NCBI RefSeq assembly: GCF_025153525.1
Contig: NZ_JANZNR010000003.1
Span: 62,001-126,000 of the forward strand
DNA: 64,000 nt
Direction of reading: 5' to 3'
Source of the DNA: Psychroserpens sp. SPM9
Lineage (GTDB): Bacteria; Bacteroidota; Bacteroidia; Flavobacteriales; Flavobacteriaceae
The notes beneath the pieces are model-generated. The model saw only the letters and a program-made list of their open reading frames with translations, was not told the DNA's origin and did not search any database. The translations under genes and the position numbers were made by a program. This document shows positions 1-8,354 of the stretch, in pieces (the stretch's first letter is position 1; every line of letters begins with the position of its first letter).

Positions 1-357
1 TCTAATTATGTTAGCTCTGGTGATGAAAACACCTATGACTATTATAAAATAGTTACACAAACGGAAGGTAAAATTAGGTTTGCACTAGATAGTTGTCCGT
101 CTGATCTTTGGATATCTTGTGCTCTAAGAAACTCAAGTGGAGCTCAAATAAATGGTCAATATACAACCATTATTGGTGATGCAAATACCCATCAACCTGG
201 TACAACGTATTATTATGAATCAAATAGCATCTATCCAGCTGGCACTTACTATGTTCAATTACAAATGAATGGTGTGACTGTTGTGGATTTAAATACAGAC
301 AGTATCCCAGAATATTGGAATACACCTTATACGTTCACAGTAACAACTATTGAATAA
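1..357 (+). CDS. C-terminal part of an exported protein (partial, cut by left edge)
   Basis: An open frame enters from the left edge in frame 1 and ends at a TAA at 355-357, giving the last 118 residues of a longer protein. The visible part is rich in Tyr, Thr, Ser and Gly, begins SNYVSSGDENTYDYY and has a segment with alternating hydrophobic residues around residues 20-45 containing two Cys (SCPSDLW, ISCALR). This looks like a beta-sandwich of the kind found as accessory domains in secreted bacterial proteins (PPC-like or similar), which is a fold-level guess only. There is no T9SS sorting domain at the C-terminus. The function cannot be told without the N-terminal part. Confidence 0.7.
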   Translation, partial: SNYVSSGDENTYDYYKIVTQTEGKIRFALDSCPSDLWISCALRNSSGAQINGQYTTIIGDANTHQPGTTYYYESNSIYPAGTYYVQLQMNGVTVVDLNTDSIPEYWNTPYTFTVTTIE

Positions 358-535
358 TTACATATGCTTGTTAAATATAATGGGTAGTAAAAAAAGCTTT
401 TCTATTCAAATCACTGAAAAAGTAAATATTAGATTTTTGATTGGTGTATTGTAGATATAAAGCTAAATGAATTTGTAAGTATTGAAGAAACAATTATTAT
501 CTAAATTAATAGTAAACTATTTAGTCATGAATTAT

Positions 536-1492
536 ATGAAAAAATCATTTATTTTACTACTCATTCTATTTCCTGTTCTTTTCAATTGTAAAACGGAGAA
601 AAAATCTGAATCTATTGATAAAACAATTGTAGAGGTTGAAGCAGCAGTAAAAGAACCTGAACATGTTATCGATGTGATATCAAGAGGCATGGATTTTCAA
701 TCGGTAGATACGATTCCGTCGGGTTGGAATACTTTTAAATATCAAAACCGTTCTAATGAAACACATTTCTTTCTACTAGATAAATATCCCGAAGGAAAAA
801 CGGTTGAAAACACCTTAAGTGATGTCGCTCCAGTTTTTGCTGAAGGTATGGATTTGATTAATAACGGAAAACCAGAAGAAGGATTTGCCGCATTTAATAA
901 ACTTCCTAAATGGTATTTTGATATAGTATTTTCTGGAGGCGTTGGATTAATTGCACCTAAACATACCGCAACCACAACAGTTAAATTAGATCCTGGCTAT
1001 TATATTATGGAATGCTATGTAAAAATGCCTAATGGCATGTTTCATACCTTGATGGGCATGGCAAAACCTATTATCGTTACCGACGAAGATAGTGGCAATT
1101 CACCTCCTGAAGCTACCATTAACATTACGCTTTCAGCTGAAGATGGCATCTCCTATAACAAAGGAATCATAAAAGGGAAACAAATCTTTTCAGTATTTGT
1201 AAAAGATCAAAAACCACACGAAAATTTTATATGGCATGATGTGAATTTAGTTAAACTTGAAGATTACGCAAGCGAAGATGAGTTGGAGGCTTGGATGGAT
1301 TGGACAAACCCGAAAGGTTTAATAACACCAGTTCCTAATGGCGTAACGTTTTTAGGAGGCGTTAACGATATGCCTGCTGGAAGTACAGGTTATTTTTATG
1401 CCGATTTAAAACCTGGTAAATACGCGTTGATTTCTGAAGTGCCAAATACAAAATCGAAAAATATGTTTAAAGTGTTTGATGTTATTGATTAA
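536..1492 (+). CDS. Lipoprotein with two cupredoxin-like repeats, function unknown
   Basis: The frame opens upstream, but the ATG at 536 (a second lies at 527) starts MKKSFILLLILFPVLFNCK, a typical lipoprotein signal with Cys at about residue 18, so the mature protein is probably outer-membrane anchored. The rest shows two related halves. The first runs from about residue 50 to 180 and ends in DPGYYIMECYVKMPNG followed by FHTLMGMAKP. The second, about 195 to 318, carries KDQKPHENFIWHDVNLVKL and ends LKPGKYALISEVPN. This 'PGxY...H...GM' layout resembles cupredoxin-like extracytoplasmic domains seen in unrelated bacteria. I see no convincing copper site. The stop codon overlaps the end of the ribB remnant on the other strand. 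Confidence 0.75.
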   Translation: MKKSFILLLILFPVLFNCKTEKKSESIDKTIVEVEAAVKEPEHVIDVISRGMDFQSVDTIPSGWNTFKYQNRSNETHFFLLDKYPEGKTVENTLSDVAPVFAEGMDLINNGKPEEGFAAFNKLPKWYFDIVFSGGVGLIAPKHTATTTVKLDPGYYIMECYVKMPNGMFHTLMGMAKPIIVTDEDSGNSPPEATINITLSAEDGISYNKGIIKGKQIFSVFVKDQKPHENFIWHDVNLVKLEDYASEDELEAWMDWTNPKGLITPVPNGVTFLGGVNDMPAGSTGYFYADLKPGKYALISEVPNTKSKNMFKVFDVID

Positions 1493-1533
1493 TAATTAAC
1501 ATATTCTACAATTTCCAATCCGTAACCAATCAT
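1489..1533 (-). repeat. 45-bp direct repeat, left copy (ribB 3' end)
   Basis: This segment is identical over 45 bases to 10295-10339, the last 15 codons of ribB including the stop. The two copies point the same way and bracket 8.8 kb of regulator and surface-protein genes, like the ends of an inserted or duplicated segment. Confidence 0.9.
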
Positions 1534-1606
1534 GCCAGAATCATTTAAATCTACATCAATACGCGAAGTGCCTTGGCAATTTGTCGGTCAACTTGATCGC
1601 TTCTAA
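1489..1606 (-). pseudogene. Decayed 3' fragment of a ribB (DHBP synthase) copy
   Basis: Read on the minus strand, the fragment ends with the codons for MIGYGLEIVEYVNY and a TAA, exactly as the intact ribB at 10295-11449. Bases 1489-1533 are identical to 10295-10339. Beyond that an internal stretch of about 80-90 bases of ribB is missing, and 1540-1606 aligns to about 10430-10500 with many substitutions and at least one frame-shifting indel (the part matching ANQVDGQIAKAPRIEMD). No start codon or upstream part remains, so it cannot make a product. It is in the same orientation as intact ribB, 8.8 kb away, and its stop overlaps the stop of the lipoprotein gene on the plus strand. Confidence 0.85.
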
Positions 1607-1731
1607 AACACCTGAAGCTGTTAAATCTTCATTGCTATAAATTTTGTAACCCATTTTGGTTACATAAGTTTTAATGGTAAGAAAATCAATTCACTAATAT
1701 TGCTTAACTTTAATAAGTAATTACATAAGTA

Positions 1732-4641
1732 ATGGTTAAGTGTTTTGGTCTCGTATTATTTTTGGTTAGTTTTTGTACGGTAACCTATGGACAAAAACCT
1801 TCTAATTATATTAGAGATTCTATTCAAACTATTGAAAAACACGAACAGTTTGAAACTACCTTGCATACCGATATCCTAAAAGCTAAAACCTATTTAGAGA
1901 CACTCCATCACTTATCATTAACAAGTACCTATCCTAAAACAAGCTATTATTTTCATCATGATTCGGGTAATTATTATTTTGTAGTACATGATTTAAAATC
2001 ATCTCAAAAACATTATCAGAAGGCTTATAATATAGCGACAGCATTATCCTATAATAAAGATGCTATTACTGATAAAATATGGTTGGCAAATCTTAAATAT
2101 TTTCAAGGAAAGTACTCGGCATCAAAACAGATGTATCATGAAATTCTCAATGAAGCTATTGCCGAAAATTATTTAGACGGAATTGCAAATGCCTACTATG
2201 GCTTAGCAAGTATGGAAATCGACAAGAAGCAAGTACTTAATTGGTTGATAAAAGTAGATTCGGTGTACACAAATGCCGATACTGTAAGTCCCATACTTGC
2301 TAACGCTAATGAAGTTATGGGAAAAATTTATCTTGAGACCTATCAGAATAAACAGATGGCTAAAGTTTATTTTAATAAAGCTTTAGAAATTTCAAAATCT
2401 ATTAATTATCAAGACGGAATCCAAAGTTTGCATGTTACACTAGGAAAACTCTCTTTTGAAGATGGTAATTACAAACAAGCCTATGCTTTTTTTAATGAAC
2501 TGCTACATTATGATACATTAAAAAATGACACCTTAAATATTGCTCGGGATTTTTCAGAACTGGCTCGAATTGATATACAAACTAATAATTTTAATACAGC
2601 TGAAGAACGCCTACAGATCGCTACATCTTATTTTGAAAAATTAAGCGATACCGTTTCTCAAATCAATGTCAGTTTGATGTTTACTGAGCTGTATATTAAA
2701 TCTGAAAATATAGTAAAGGCGACTCAGTCCTTAAATCAAGTAGAGCTATTATCATTCAAGCTTGATAATTATAATTTTACTGAACGCTATTACACCAACA
2801 CCATTGCACTTTTTGAGTTAAAAGGAGATTATAAACAAGCCTTATTAAAGCAAAAAGCCTTAGACAGTTTTAAAACCGAAAGTTTAAACAAACAAAACAC
2901 ATCCGCGTTTTTAAATTTGGAACGTCAATACGAATCTGAGAAAAAAGCCAAAGAAATTGAACTTTTAAAATCTAAAAATCAACTGGTATTTCAAGAAAAA
3001 GCACACCAGCGCAATCTGTTATTGGGAGCTATTGCTTTAGCAACATTAACAGGATTGTTCTTTTTCTTTCTCTATCGAAACCGACAAAAAACCAACATAA
3101 AACTCAAAGTCTTAGATCGTTTTAAATCCAAGTTTTTTGCTAATATTTCCCATGAATTTAGGACACCACTGACTTTAATTTCCGGACCAATAGAAAGGCG
3201 TTTGGATGCTGAAGGATTAAGTTCTGCTGACCGTTCAGAGTTTGAGATGATTCAGCGTAATTCAAACAGATTGTTGAGTTTAGTTGACCAGTTATTAGAC
3301 CTTTCCAAATTAGAAGCTGGCAAGTTTAAGCTAAAGGTTCAGGAAGGCGACCTAACCGTGTTATTAAAATCTATTGCAGCCTCTTTTCAATATCTAGCCG
3401 CTCAAAAACAAATCAATTATCAGTTAGATATTCAGAAAATAAATAAGGCGTGGTTTGATAAAGATGTTATTGAAAAAATAGTGACAAATCTCCTATCAAA
3501 TGCATTTAAATATTCAAAAAACGAGACGACTATTAAGTTTAAGGCATTATCTAATGGAAATGATCTGGAAATGACAATTGAAAATGAAGGTACAATTATT
3601 ACCAAAGAAACCATTGATGCTATTTTTAATCGCTTTTATCAATCTGATGAAACGAAAGATGGCGTGGGTATCGGACTCTCATTAGTAAAGGAGTTGGTTG
3701 ATTTGATACATGGAAATATTACAGTTGAAAATACCAAGCATCACCGAATATTGTTTACGGTGAAAATTCCGATTATTCAGCAAAGTTTTAAATCTACTGA
3801 AACTATTTTAGAATCCTCAACTTCCGAATCGAGATCAAAACCGCTAATATCAAATGATTCTGAAGATGAAGTGCACACGATTGATGAAGATTTACCAATA
3901 TTATTAATAGTTGAAGACCATCAAGATGTAAGGCTGTTTATAAAAAAGGAGTTTAAAACAACCTACCAGATTCTTGAAGCCGAAAATGGTGAAGACGGAC
4001 TTAAAAAAGCCATTCAGTTTGTGCCAGATATTATTTTAACAGATGTTATGATGCCAAAAATGACAGGCTTTGAACTTTTAACACGATTAAAAACAGACGA
4101 AAAAACCTCGCATATCCCAATTATATTATTAACGGCTAAAGTGGAAGAAGAAGATCAGTTTAAAGGTTTAGAAACTGGAGCTGATGATTATATAACAAAG
4201 CCGTTTAAAATGAGTCTTTTAAAAAAGCGAATAGAAAATTTAGTCGCTTCTAGAGCAAAACTCCGTGAGCGTTATAGTCAAGAATTAATATTAAAACCCA
4301 AAGACATAACCATCACGAGTTTCGATGAACAGTTTCTTGAAAAAGTAGCAACCGTTATCGATAATAATCTATCAGAAGCTTCATATAGTGTTGATGATTT
4401 TAGCAAAGCCGTTGGGATGAGCAGAATGCAATTGCATCGTAAACTAAAAGCTTTAACAGGGCAATCGGCAACTGAGTTTATACGCACTCAACGATTAAAA
4501 TTAGCAGCTTCATTATTAAAGAAGAGCGATATCAATATTTCTGAAATTGGTTATATGGTTGGGTTTAATAACCATTCCTACTTCACCAAATGCTTTAAGG
4601 AAGCTTATGGTTGCTCGCCTACAGAGTTTATCTCCAAATAA
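1732..4641 (+). CDS. Hybrid two-component sensor kinase/response regulator with TPR sensor and AraC-type output (969 aa)
   Basis: This is a one-protein signalling system. A signal peptide (residues 1-20, ending TYGQ) is followed by a periplasmic TPR-like helical region (about 30-400), a coiled coil, one membrane segment (about 428-447, LLLGAIALATLTGLFFFFLY), and a HisKA domain with phospho-acceptor His474 (FFANISHEFRTPLTL). Next come an HATPase domain (N box NLLSNAFKYS at about 586; GVGIGLSLV), a receiver with phospho-acceptor Asp771 (ILTDVMMPKMTG), and a C-terminal AraC helix-turn-helix (about 865-969). Flavobacterial hybrid regulators commonly control adjacent surface or uptake genes. It precedes the exported-protein cluster on the same strand and may regulate it, which is inference. 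It lacks the beta-propeller sensor of SusR-like regulators. The ATG at 1732 fits the signal peptide. Confidence 0.93.
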   Translation: MVKCFGLVLFLVSFCTVTYGQKPSNYIRDSIQTIEKHEQFETTLHTDILKAKTYLETLHHLSLTSTYPKTSYYFHHDSGNYYFVVHDLKSSQKHYQKAYNIATALSYNKDAITDKIWLANLKYFQGKYSASKQMYHEILNEAIAENYLDGIANAYYGLASMEIDKKQVLNWLIKVDSVYTNADTVSPILANANEVMGKIYLETYQNKQMAKVYFNKALEISKSINYQDGIQSLHVTLGKLSFEDGNYKQAYAFFNELLHYDTLKNDTLNIARDFSELARIDIQTNNFNTAEERLQIATSYFEKLSDTVSQINVSLMFTELYIKSENIVKATQSLNQVELLSFKLDNYNFTERYYTNTIALFELKGDYKQALLKQKALDSFKTESLNKQNTSAFLNLERQYESEKKAKEIELLKSKNQLVFQEKAHQRNLLLGAIALATLTGLFFFFLYRNRQKTNIKLKVLDRFKSKFFANISHEFRTPLTLISGPIERRLDAEGLSSADRSEFEMIQRNSNRLLSLVDQLLDLSKLEAGKFKLKVQEGDLTVLLKSIAASFQYLAAQKQINYQLDIQKINKAWFDKDVIEKIVTNLLSNAFKYSKNETTIKFKALSNGNDLEMTIENEGTIITKETIDAIFNRFYQSDETKDGVGIGLSLVKELVDLIHGNITVENTKHHRILFTVKIPIIQQSFKSTETILESSTSESRSKPLISNDSEDEVHTIDEDLPILLIVEDHQDVRLFIKKEFKTTYQILEAENGEDGLKKAIQFVPDIILTDVMMPKMTGFELLTRLKTDEKTSHIPIILLTAKVEEEDQFKGLETGADDYITKPFKMSLLKKRIENLVASRAKLRERYSQELILKPKDITITSFDEQFLEKVATVIDNNLSEASYSVDDFSKAVGMSRMQLHRKLKALTGQSATEFIRTQRLKLAASLLKKSDINISEIGYMVGFNNHSYFTKCFKEAYGCSPTEFISK

Positions 4642-4715
4642 ATCCAACTACATTTTATTAGCAACTTTAAAGCTCATGTTACGTGAGTTACAGCATCAGT
4701 TACATATCTGATAGT

Positions 4716-4738
4716 GCTAAGCATACACTATGCTTAGC
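4716..4738 (+). terminator. Perfect stem-loop 75 bp after the regulator gene
   Basis: A 10-bp perfect inverted repeat (GCTAAGCATA, loop CAC, TATGCTTAGC) is followed by TTTACTTAC rather than a clean T run. It could be a weak intrinsic terminator of the regulator mRNA or an operator for the cluster downstream; the 3-base loop and short T tract leave this open. Confidence 0.5.
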
Positions 4739-4796
4739 TTTACTTACTAATTAGAAAAGTTGGTTATAGCAATTGTGAACCCTTCATCAATTAACT

Positions 4797-4946
4797 ATGA
4801 AGAAAAAATCCTTAGAAGGTGTGATTCCAAAACTAACAACACATAATATTTACTTAAATGTGAATCATTTAGAAAAAGGAAGTTATAAGCTAAAAATAGT
4901 GCTTAAAAATAAGATTATAAAAAGCACATATTTCACTAAAGATTAA
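4797..4946 (+). CDS. Small hypothetical protein (49 aa)
   Basis: An ATG at 4797 opens a 49-codon frame ending in TAA at 4944, in the gap between the regulator and the first surface-protein gene and 16 bp before the latter. The product is very basic, starts MKKKSLEGVIPKLTT and ends GSYKLKIVLKNKIIKSTYF plus TKD. It has no signal peptide or membrane segment. The tail 'LxxGxYxLKIxxxxKxIKSxxFxK' reads like the last strands of a beta-sandwich or a T9SS type A sorting tail, so it may be the remaining end of a larger exported protein as easily as a real small gene. Confidence 0.5.
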   Translation: MKKKSLEGVIPKLTTHNIYLNVNHLEKGSYKLKIVLKNKIIKSTYFTKD

Positions 4947-4962
4947 TCTTAAAAACGGCATA

Positions 4963-5973
4963 ATGAAAGTAAAAGTTACAATCGTATTCTTCTTCTTGAG
5001 TTTAACTACAATTTTTTCACAAAGCGGAATTAATTACAAAGCTGTTGTTAAAGATGATTTAGGAAATGTTCTAGTTAACCAGCAAGTTATAATACAATTT
5101 TCTATTCTAGAAACGCCTAATCAAATTAATGTTTATCAAGAAACCCATGTAACAAGCACTAATGCAAATGGCATTGTAATTATTAATATAGGTGAAGGCA
5201 CAACAACCGATAATTTTGATGCTATAAACTGGGGAAATGACATACACTATCTAAATGTTCAAATAGATAGAGGTTTAGGTTTTGTCGACTTAGGAACCAC
5301 TCAATTTAAAACGGTGCCTTATGCTATTAATGCCGCTAATGTGGTTTGGAAACAAAATACAAGTAACGATGTTTTTTATGATAACCCTGGACATATAGGT
5401 GTTGGCACCAATACGCCTAGTCAGAAATTAGACGTTCAAGGTAAATTAAAGGTTGGAGATGATGGTAATTCTCCAGAAAAGGGAACAGTTCGCTATAATT
5501 TTTTAGATAATGTTTTTGAAGGTCATAACGGAACCCAATGGGATAGGATGACAAAAGAAGATGAAACCAAACCTTATTTCAAAGCCGTACTAACTGCCAA
5601 TACGACCTTTTCGGGAATTATCCAATTTGATAATATTGTCTACGATAATAAAAACGGTTTCGTTGGTACCAACCCAATATTTTATAATGTACAAGAAAGC
5701 GGCTTTTATTTTATATCGATTTCTGTTTTATCACTTTCTGATTTGCAAGTGGTGTATTTAATAAAAAATGGAGCTAGAGTTTCAGGTTTTTTCGCTAATA
5801 GAGACCCTATAAATGATGGGTTGAGAATCACAAGCAGTTTTAATACCATTATATTTCTTGAGGAAGGCGATTCAATATATGTTGAACCAAGCGCTGTCTC
5901 TGGAGGTTCAATAAATATTATGGGCTTTAGCAATTTTGAAGCTACCTATATTTTCGGTTATAAATTATTTTAA
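4963..5973 (+). CDS. Exported protein with C-terminal C1q-like domain (336 aa)
   Basis: A signal peptide (residues 1-19, ending IFSQ) is followed by an N-terminal module of about 100 residues (INYKAVVKDDLGNVLVNQQ to VPYAINAANV). A linker of the type seen in tail-fibre-like proteins comes next (HIGVGTNTPSQKLDVQG; GTQWDRM). From about residue 205 to the end (FKAVLTANTTFSGIIQFDNI; ESGFYFISISVLSL; EEGDSIYV; FGYKLF) the sequence has the spacing and aromatic/Gly pattern of C1q/TNF-like domains, which form trimers. A role as a surface-exposed trimeric binding protein is inferred. The N-terminal module is shared with the next gene, 12 bp downstream, indicating paralogues with swapped ends and probably one transcript. 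No T9SS sorting domain is present. Confidence 0.75.
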   Translation: MKVKVTIVFFFLSLTTIFSQSGINYKAVVKDDLGNVLVNQQVIIQFSILETPNQINVYQETHVTSTNANGIVIINIGEGTTTDNFDAINWGNDIHYLNVQIDRGLGFVDLGTTQFKTVPYAINAANVVWKQNTSNDVFYDNPGHIGVGTNTPSQKLDVQGKLKVGDDGNSPEKGTVRYNFLDNVFEGHNGTQWDRMTKEDETKPYFKAVLTANTTFSGIIQFDNIVYDNKNGFVGTNPIFYNVQESGFYFISISVLSLSDLQVVYLIKNGARVSGFFANRDPINDGLRITSSFNTIIFLEEGDSIYVEPSAVSGGSINIMGFSNFEATYIFGYKLF

Positions 5974-5985
5974 AATTATAATACA

Positions 5986-8253
5986 ATGAAAACATTACTT
6001 ACAATATTGATGGCCATGCTTTTTACAAGTTTAAGTTTTGCGCAACAAGGTATTAACTACAAAGCGGTCATTAAAGACAATTTAGGCAATGTAGTTACTA
6101 ATACTACTATAGGTGTACAGTTTAGAATTTTACAGGGAGCTGGACAAGTTAATGTATACGAAGAAACGCACTCGCCAACTACAGATGCCAACGGAATGAT
6201 CATATTAAATATTGGCTTAGGAACCACTTCTGATGTTTTTACAGATATTGATTGGGCTAACGATGAGCACTTTTTAAATGTGCAAGTTAATTTGGGTTTT
6301 GGTATAGTTGATATGGGTACAACACCTTTTAAAACGGTGCCATATGCTATCAATGCTGAAAATGTTAGAGGCTTAGAAATTTTAGACGAAGGCAATGGTT
6401 TTGGTTGGCGGTTAAAAGGTAGAGATCCAGCGTTTTATGGGAATATCGGACTTGAAGCTACGGATTTAAGTTATAGTAATGAAAACACGAATATACTTGG
6501 AGCACTAGGAAGCTATTCAGTAGCTATGGGATACAATTCTACAGCATCTGGTAATGGGTCAATTGTTTCTGGGTTTTCTACAAATGCTTCAGGAGCTGGG
6601 TCAGTAGCAATGGGTTCATTTTCAGCTGCTACAGGGATTTACTCAACCGCTTTTGGATATAATAGCACAGCTTCAGGAGATACTTCATTGGCTATTGGAA
6701 GCAACACTATGGCTTCTGGATCTAGATCCATTGCCATGGGATTTGATACGGTAGCATCAGGGTTGAATGCTACAGCCTTTGGAAATGGTACGACAGCTTC
6801 TGGTGCTGGGGCATTTGCTATAGGCGCTTTCACCACGGCACCATCAATATTAGAAACTGTGATCGGGCGTTTTAACACAAGTTATACGCCTATATCTGCC
6901 GTTGACTGGTTTAGTACCGATCGGCTTTTTGTAATAGGTAACGGAACAAGTACAACGCCTAGCAATGCGCTTACTGTTTTAAAAAACGGAACAATTACTG
7001 CACCGAGTTTTGATTTAGCTGAAATTACCGATGACAAAGCATTAACAACCAAAGAATATGTAGATCAAAATGCTGCATCAGGCTTAGAAGCCTTAGACGA
7101 AGGCAATGGTATTGGTTGGAGATTAATAGGAAGAAACCCATCATATTATGGTAATATCGGTTTAAGAGCAGTAGATTTTAGTTTCAATAGTCAAGAATCA
7201 GGTACCTATGGTGCTATTGGTACTTCATCAGTGTCAATGGGAACTGAAACATTGGCCATTGGAAATCGTTCAACAGCAATGGGATATAATACAGAAGCAT
7301 CTGGATATACTTCTACAGCAATAGGTGCTCATACATTAGCTATTGGAGATTATTCTAACGTAATAGGTTTTGGTTCTGCTGCAATTGGTGATTATGCTAC
7401 AGCAATTGGAGTTGATGCTAGAGCAGAGGGGGATTTTTCTACAGCATTAGGATTTGGTCCTACAGCACTATCGTATGGAGAAATAGCTATTGGAAGACTT
7501 AATACAATTTATACTCCTAATAATGCAATTGACTGGGATAGTGCAGACCGATTATTTGTTATTGGTAATGGTACTAATGTTGTTAATCGAAGCAACGCAT
7601 TAACTGTACTAAAAAATGGAAATACAGGTATTGGTACAGCAACACCAGATTATAAACTGGAAGTTTCTGGTACTACAAATATCAATGAAGGTGTGAGTTC
7701 TGGGATTGCTTTAAGAGTTAATGGAGACGAAGCTCTTTGGTATAACGGCAATTATTTTAGTTGGGGATATGGTACTGGTACGGGCTATAATTTCTTTGCG
7801 ACCAATGTTGGTCTTGGTATGTATAACCCAAATGTGCGATTAGATGTGAATGGTTCTATAGAATATACCGGGACAATTACCGATGTTTCTGACAGAAGAC
7901 TAAAGGAACATTTTAAATCAATTGAAAACCCTTTGGACAAAATCAAGCAAATTACCGGTCTTTCCTATAATATGATTGATGATGAAGATAAAAAACGCGA
8001 ATATGGTGTTATCGCTCAAGATGTACAAAAGATGTTTCCAGAAATGGTAAGTGTTGTTGATGAAGAACATGGCTATTTAGGAGTGAGTTATATCCAGCTC
8101 ATTCCAGTCTTGTTGGAAGCCCTTAAAGAACAGCAAAAGATTATTGAGAATCAAAACTCTAAGTTAGACATGCTAAGCGCTCAAGTTGATCAAATCGAAA
8201 CCTTAAAAAGTCGCCTGTCTCAAATAGAACAGCTCTTAAATACAGAAAAATAA
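5986..8253 (+). CDS. Trimeric-adhesin-like exported protein with duplicated YadA-type head repeats and S74 chaperone domain (755 aa)
   Basis: A signal peptide (1-19, ending LSFAQ) precedes the same N-terminal module as the upstream gene (INYKAVIKDNLGNV to VPYAINAENV). Two long related segments follow, starting at about residues 129 and 366. Each opens with LDEGNGxGWRLxGRxPxxYGNIGL, continues with 14-residue YadA/Hep_Hag-like head repeats (SVAMGYNSTASG, STAIGAHTLAIG) and closes with DRLFVIGNGT and NALTVLKNG. The C-terminus (about 635-755) is an intramolecular chaperone of endosialidase (peptidase S74): S635DRRLK640 keeps the autocleavage Ser and Lys, then YGVIAQDVQKMFPE, then a coiled coil. 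Such domains trimerise beta-helical fibres and then cleave themselves. No YadA membrane anchor is seen. It is probably co-transcribed with the preceding gene. Confidence 0.85.
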   Translation: MKTLLTILMAMLFTSLSFAQQGINYKAVIKDNLGNVVTNTTIGVQFRILQGAGQVNVYEETHSPTTDANGMIILNIGLGTTSDVFTDIDWANDEHFLNVQVNLGFGIVDMGTTPFKTVPYAINAENVRGLEILDEGNGFGWRLKGRDPAFYGNIGLEATDLSYSNENTNILGALGSYSVAMGYNSTASGNGSIVSGFSTNASGAGSVAMGSFSAATGIYSTAFGYNSTASGDTSLAIGSNTMASGSRSIAMGFDTVASGLNATAFGNGTTASGAGAFAIGAFTTAPSILETVIGRFNTSYTPISAVDWFSTDRLFVIGNGTSTTPSNALTVLKNGTITAPSFDLAEITDDKALTTKEYVDQNAASGLEALDEGNGIGWRLIGRNPSYYGNIGLRAVDFSFNSQESGTYGAIGTSSVSMGTETLAIGNRSTAMGYNTEASGYTSTAIGAHTLAIGDYSNVIGFGSAAIGDYATAIGVDARAEGDFSTALGFGPTALSYGEIAIGRLNTIYTPNNAIDWDSADRLFVIGNGTNVVNRSNALTVLKNGNTGIGTATPDYKLEVSGTTNINEGVSSGIALRVNGDEALWYNGNYFSWGYGTGTGYNFFATNVGLGMYNPNVRLDVNGSIEYTGTITDVSDRRLKEHFKSIENPLDKIKQITGLSYNMIDDEDKKREYGVIAQDVQKMFPEMVSVVDEEHGYLGVSYIQLIPVLLEALKEQQKIIENQNSKLDMLSAQVDQIETLKSRLSQIEQLLNTEK
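6370..7620 (+). repeat. Internal duplication of the adhesin head module
   Basis: Two diverged copies of a roughly 200-residue module lie at 6370-6993 and 7081-7620. Both begin at a Gly-Leu-Glu codon run and share the order of landmarks (DEGNG, YGNIGL, head repeats, IGR.NT.YTP, DRLFVIGNGT, NALTVLKNG). Identity is low in the middle and high at the landmarks, so this is an old intragenic duplication and not a recent tandem repeat. Confidence 0.8.
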
Positions 8254-8354
8254 CAAGTGAAACAAAAGTTGCTTTATGTAATGCATTAGTTATAAAATGG
8301 TATGCAAATTAGCAATGATTTTATTTCAGATTAAAACTATAAATACAATTCAAT

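Noticed and set aside
1556-1654. 32-codon minus-strand frame starting MGYKIYSNEDLTASG inside and beyond the ribB remnant
   Set aside because: Its last third is the ribB remnant read in a different frame, so the coding potential is accidental; no promoter or homologue is recognisable.
6057-6395. Antisense open frame of 112 codons opposite the adhesin gene, and similar long antisense frames elsewhere
   Set aside because: They mirror strong coding frames on the opposite strand, have no starts with upstream signals and give low-complexity products; they are shadows.
4963-8253. Prophage tail-fibre region
   Set aside because: The S74 domain and tail-like linker suggest it, but both proteins have signal peptides and no capsid, tail, lysis or integrase genes are nearby.
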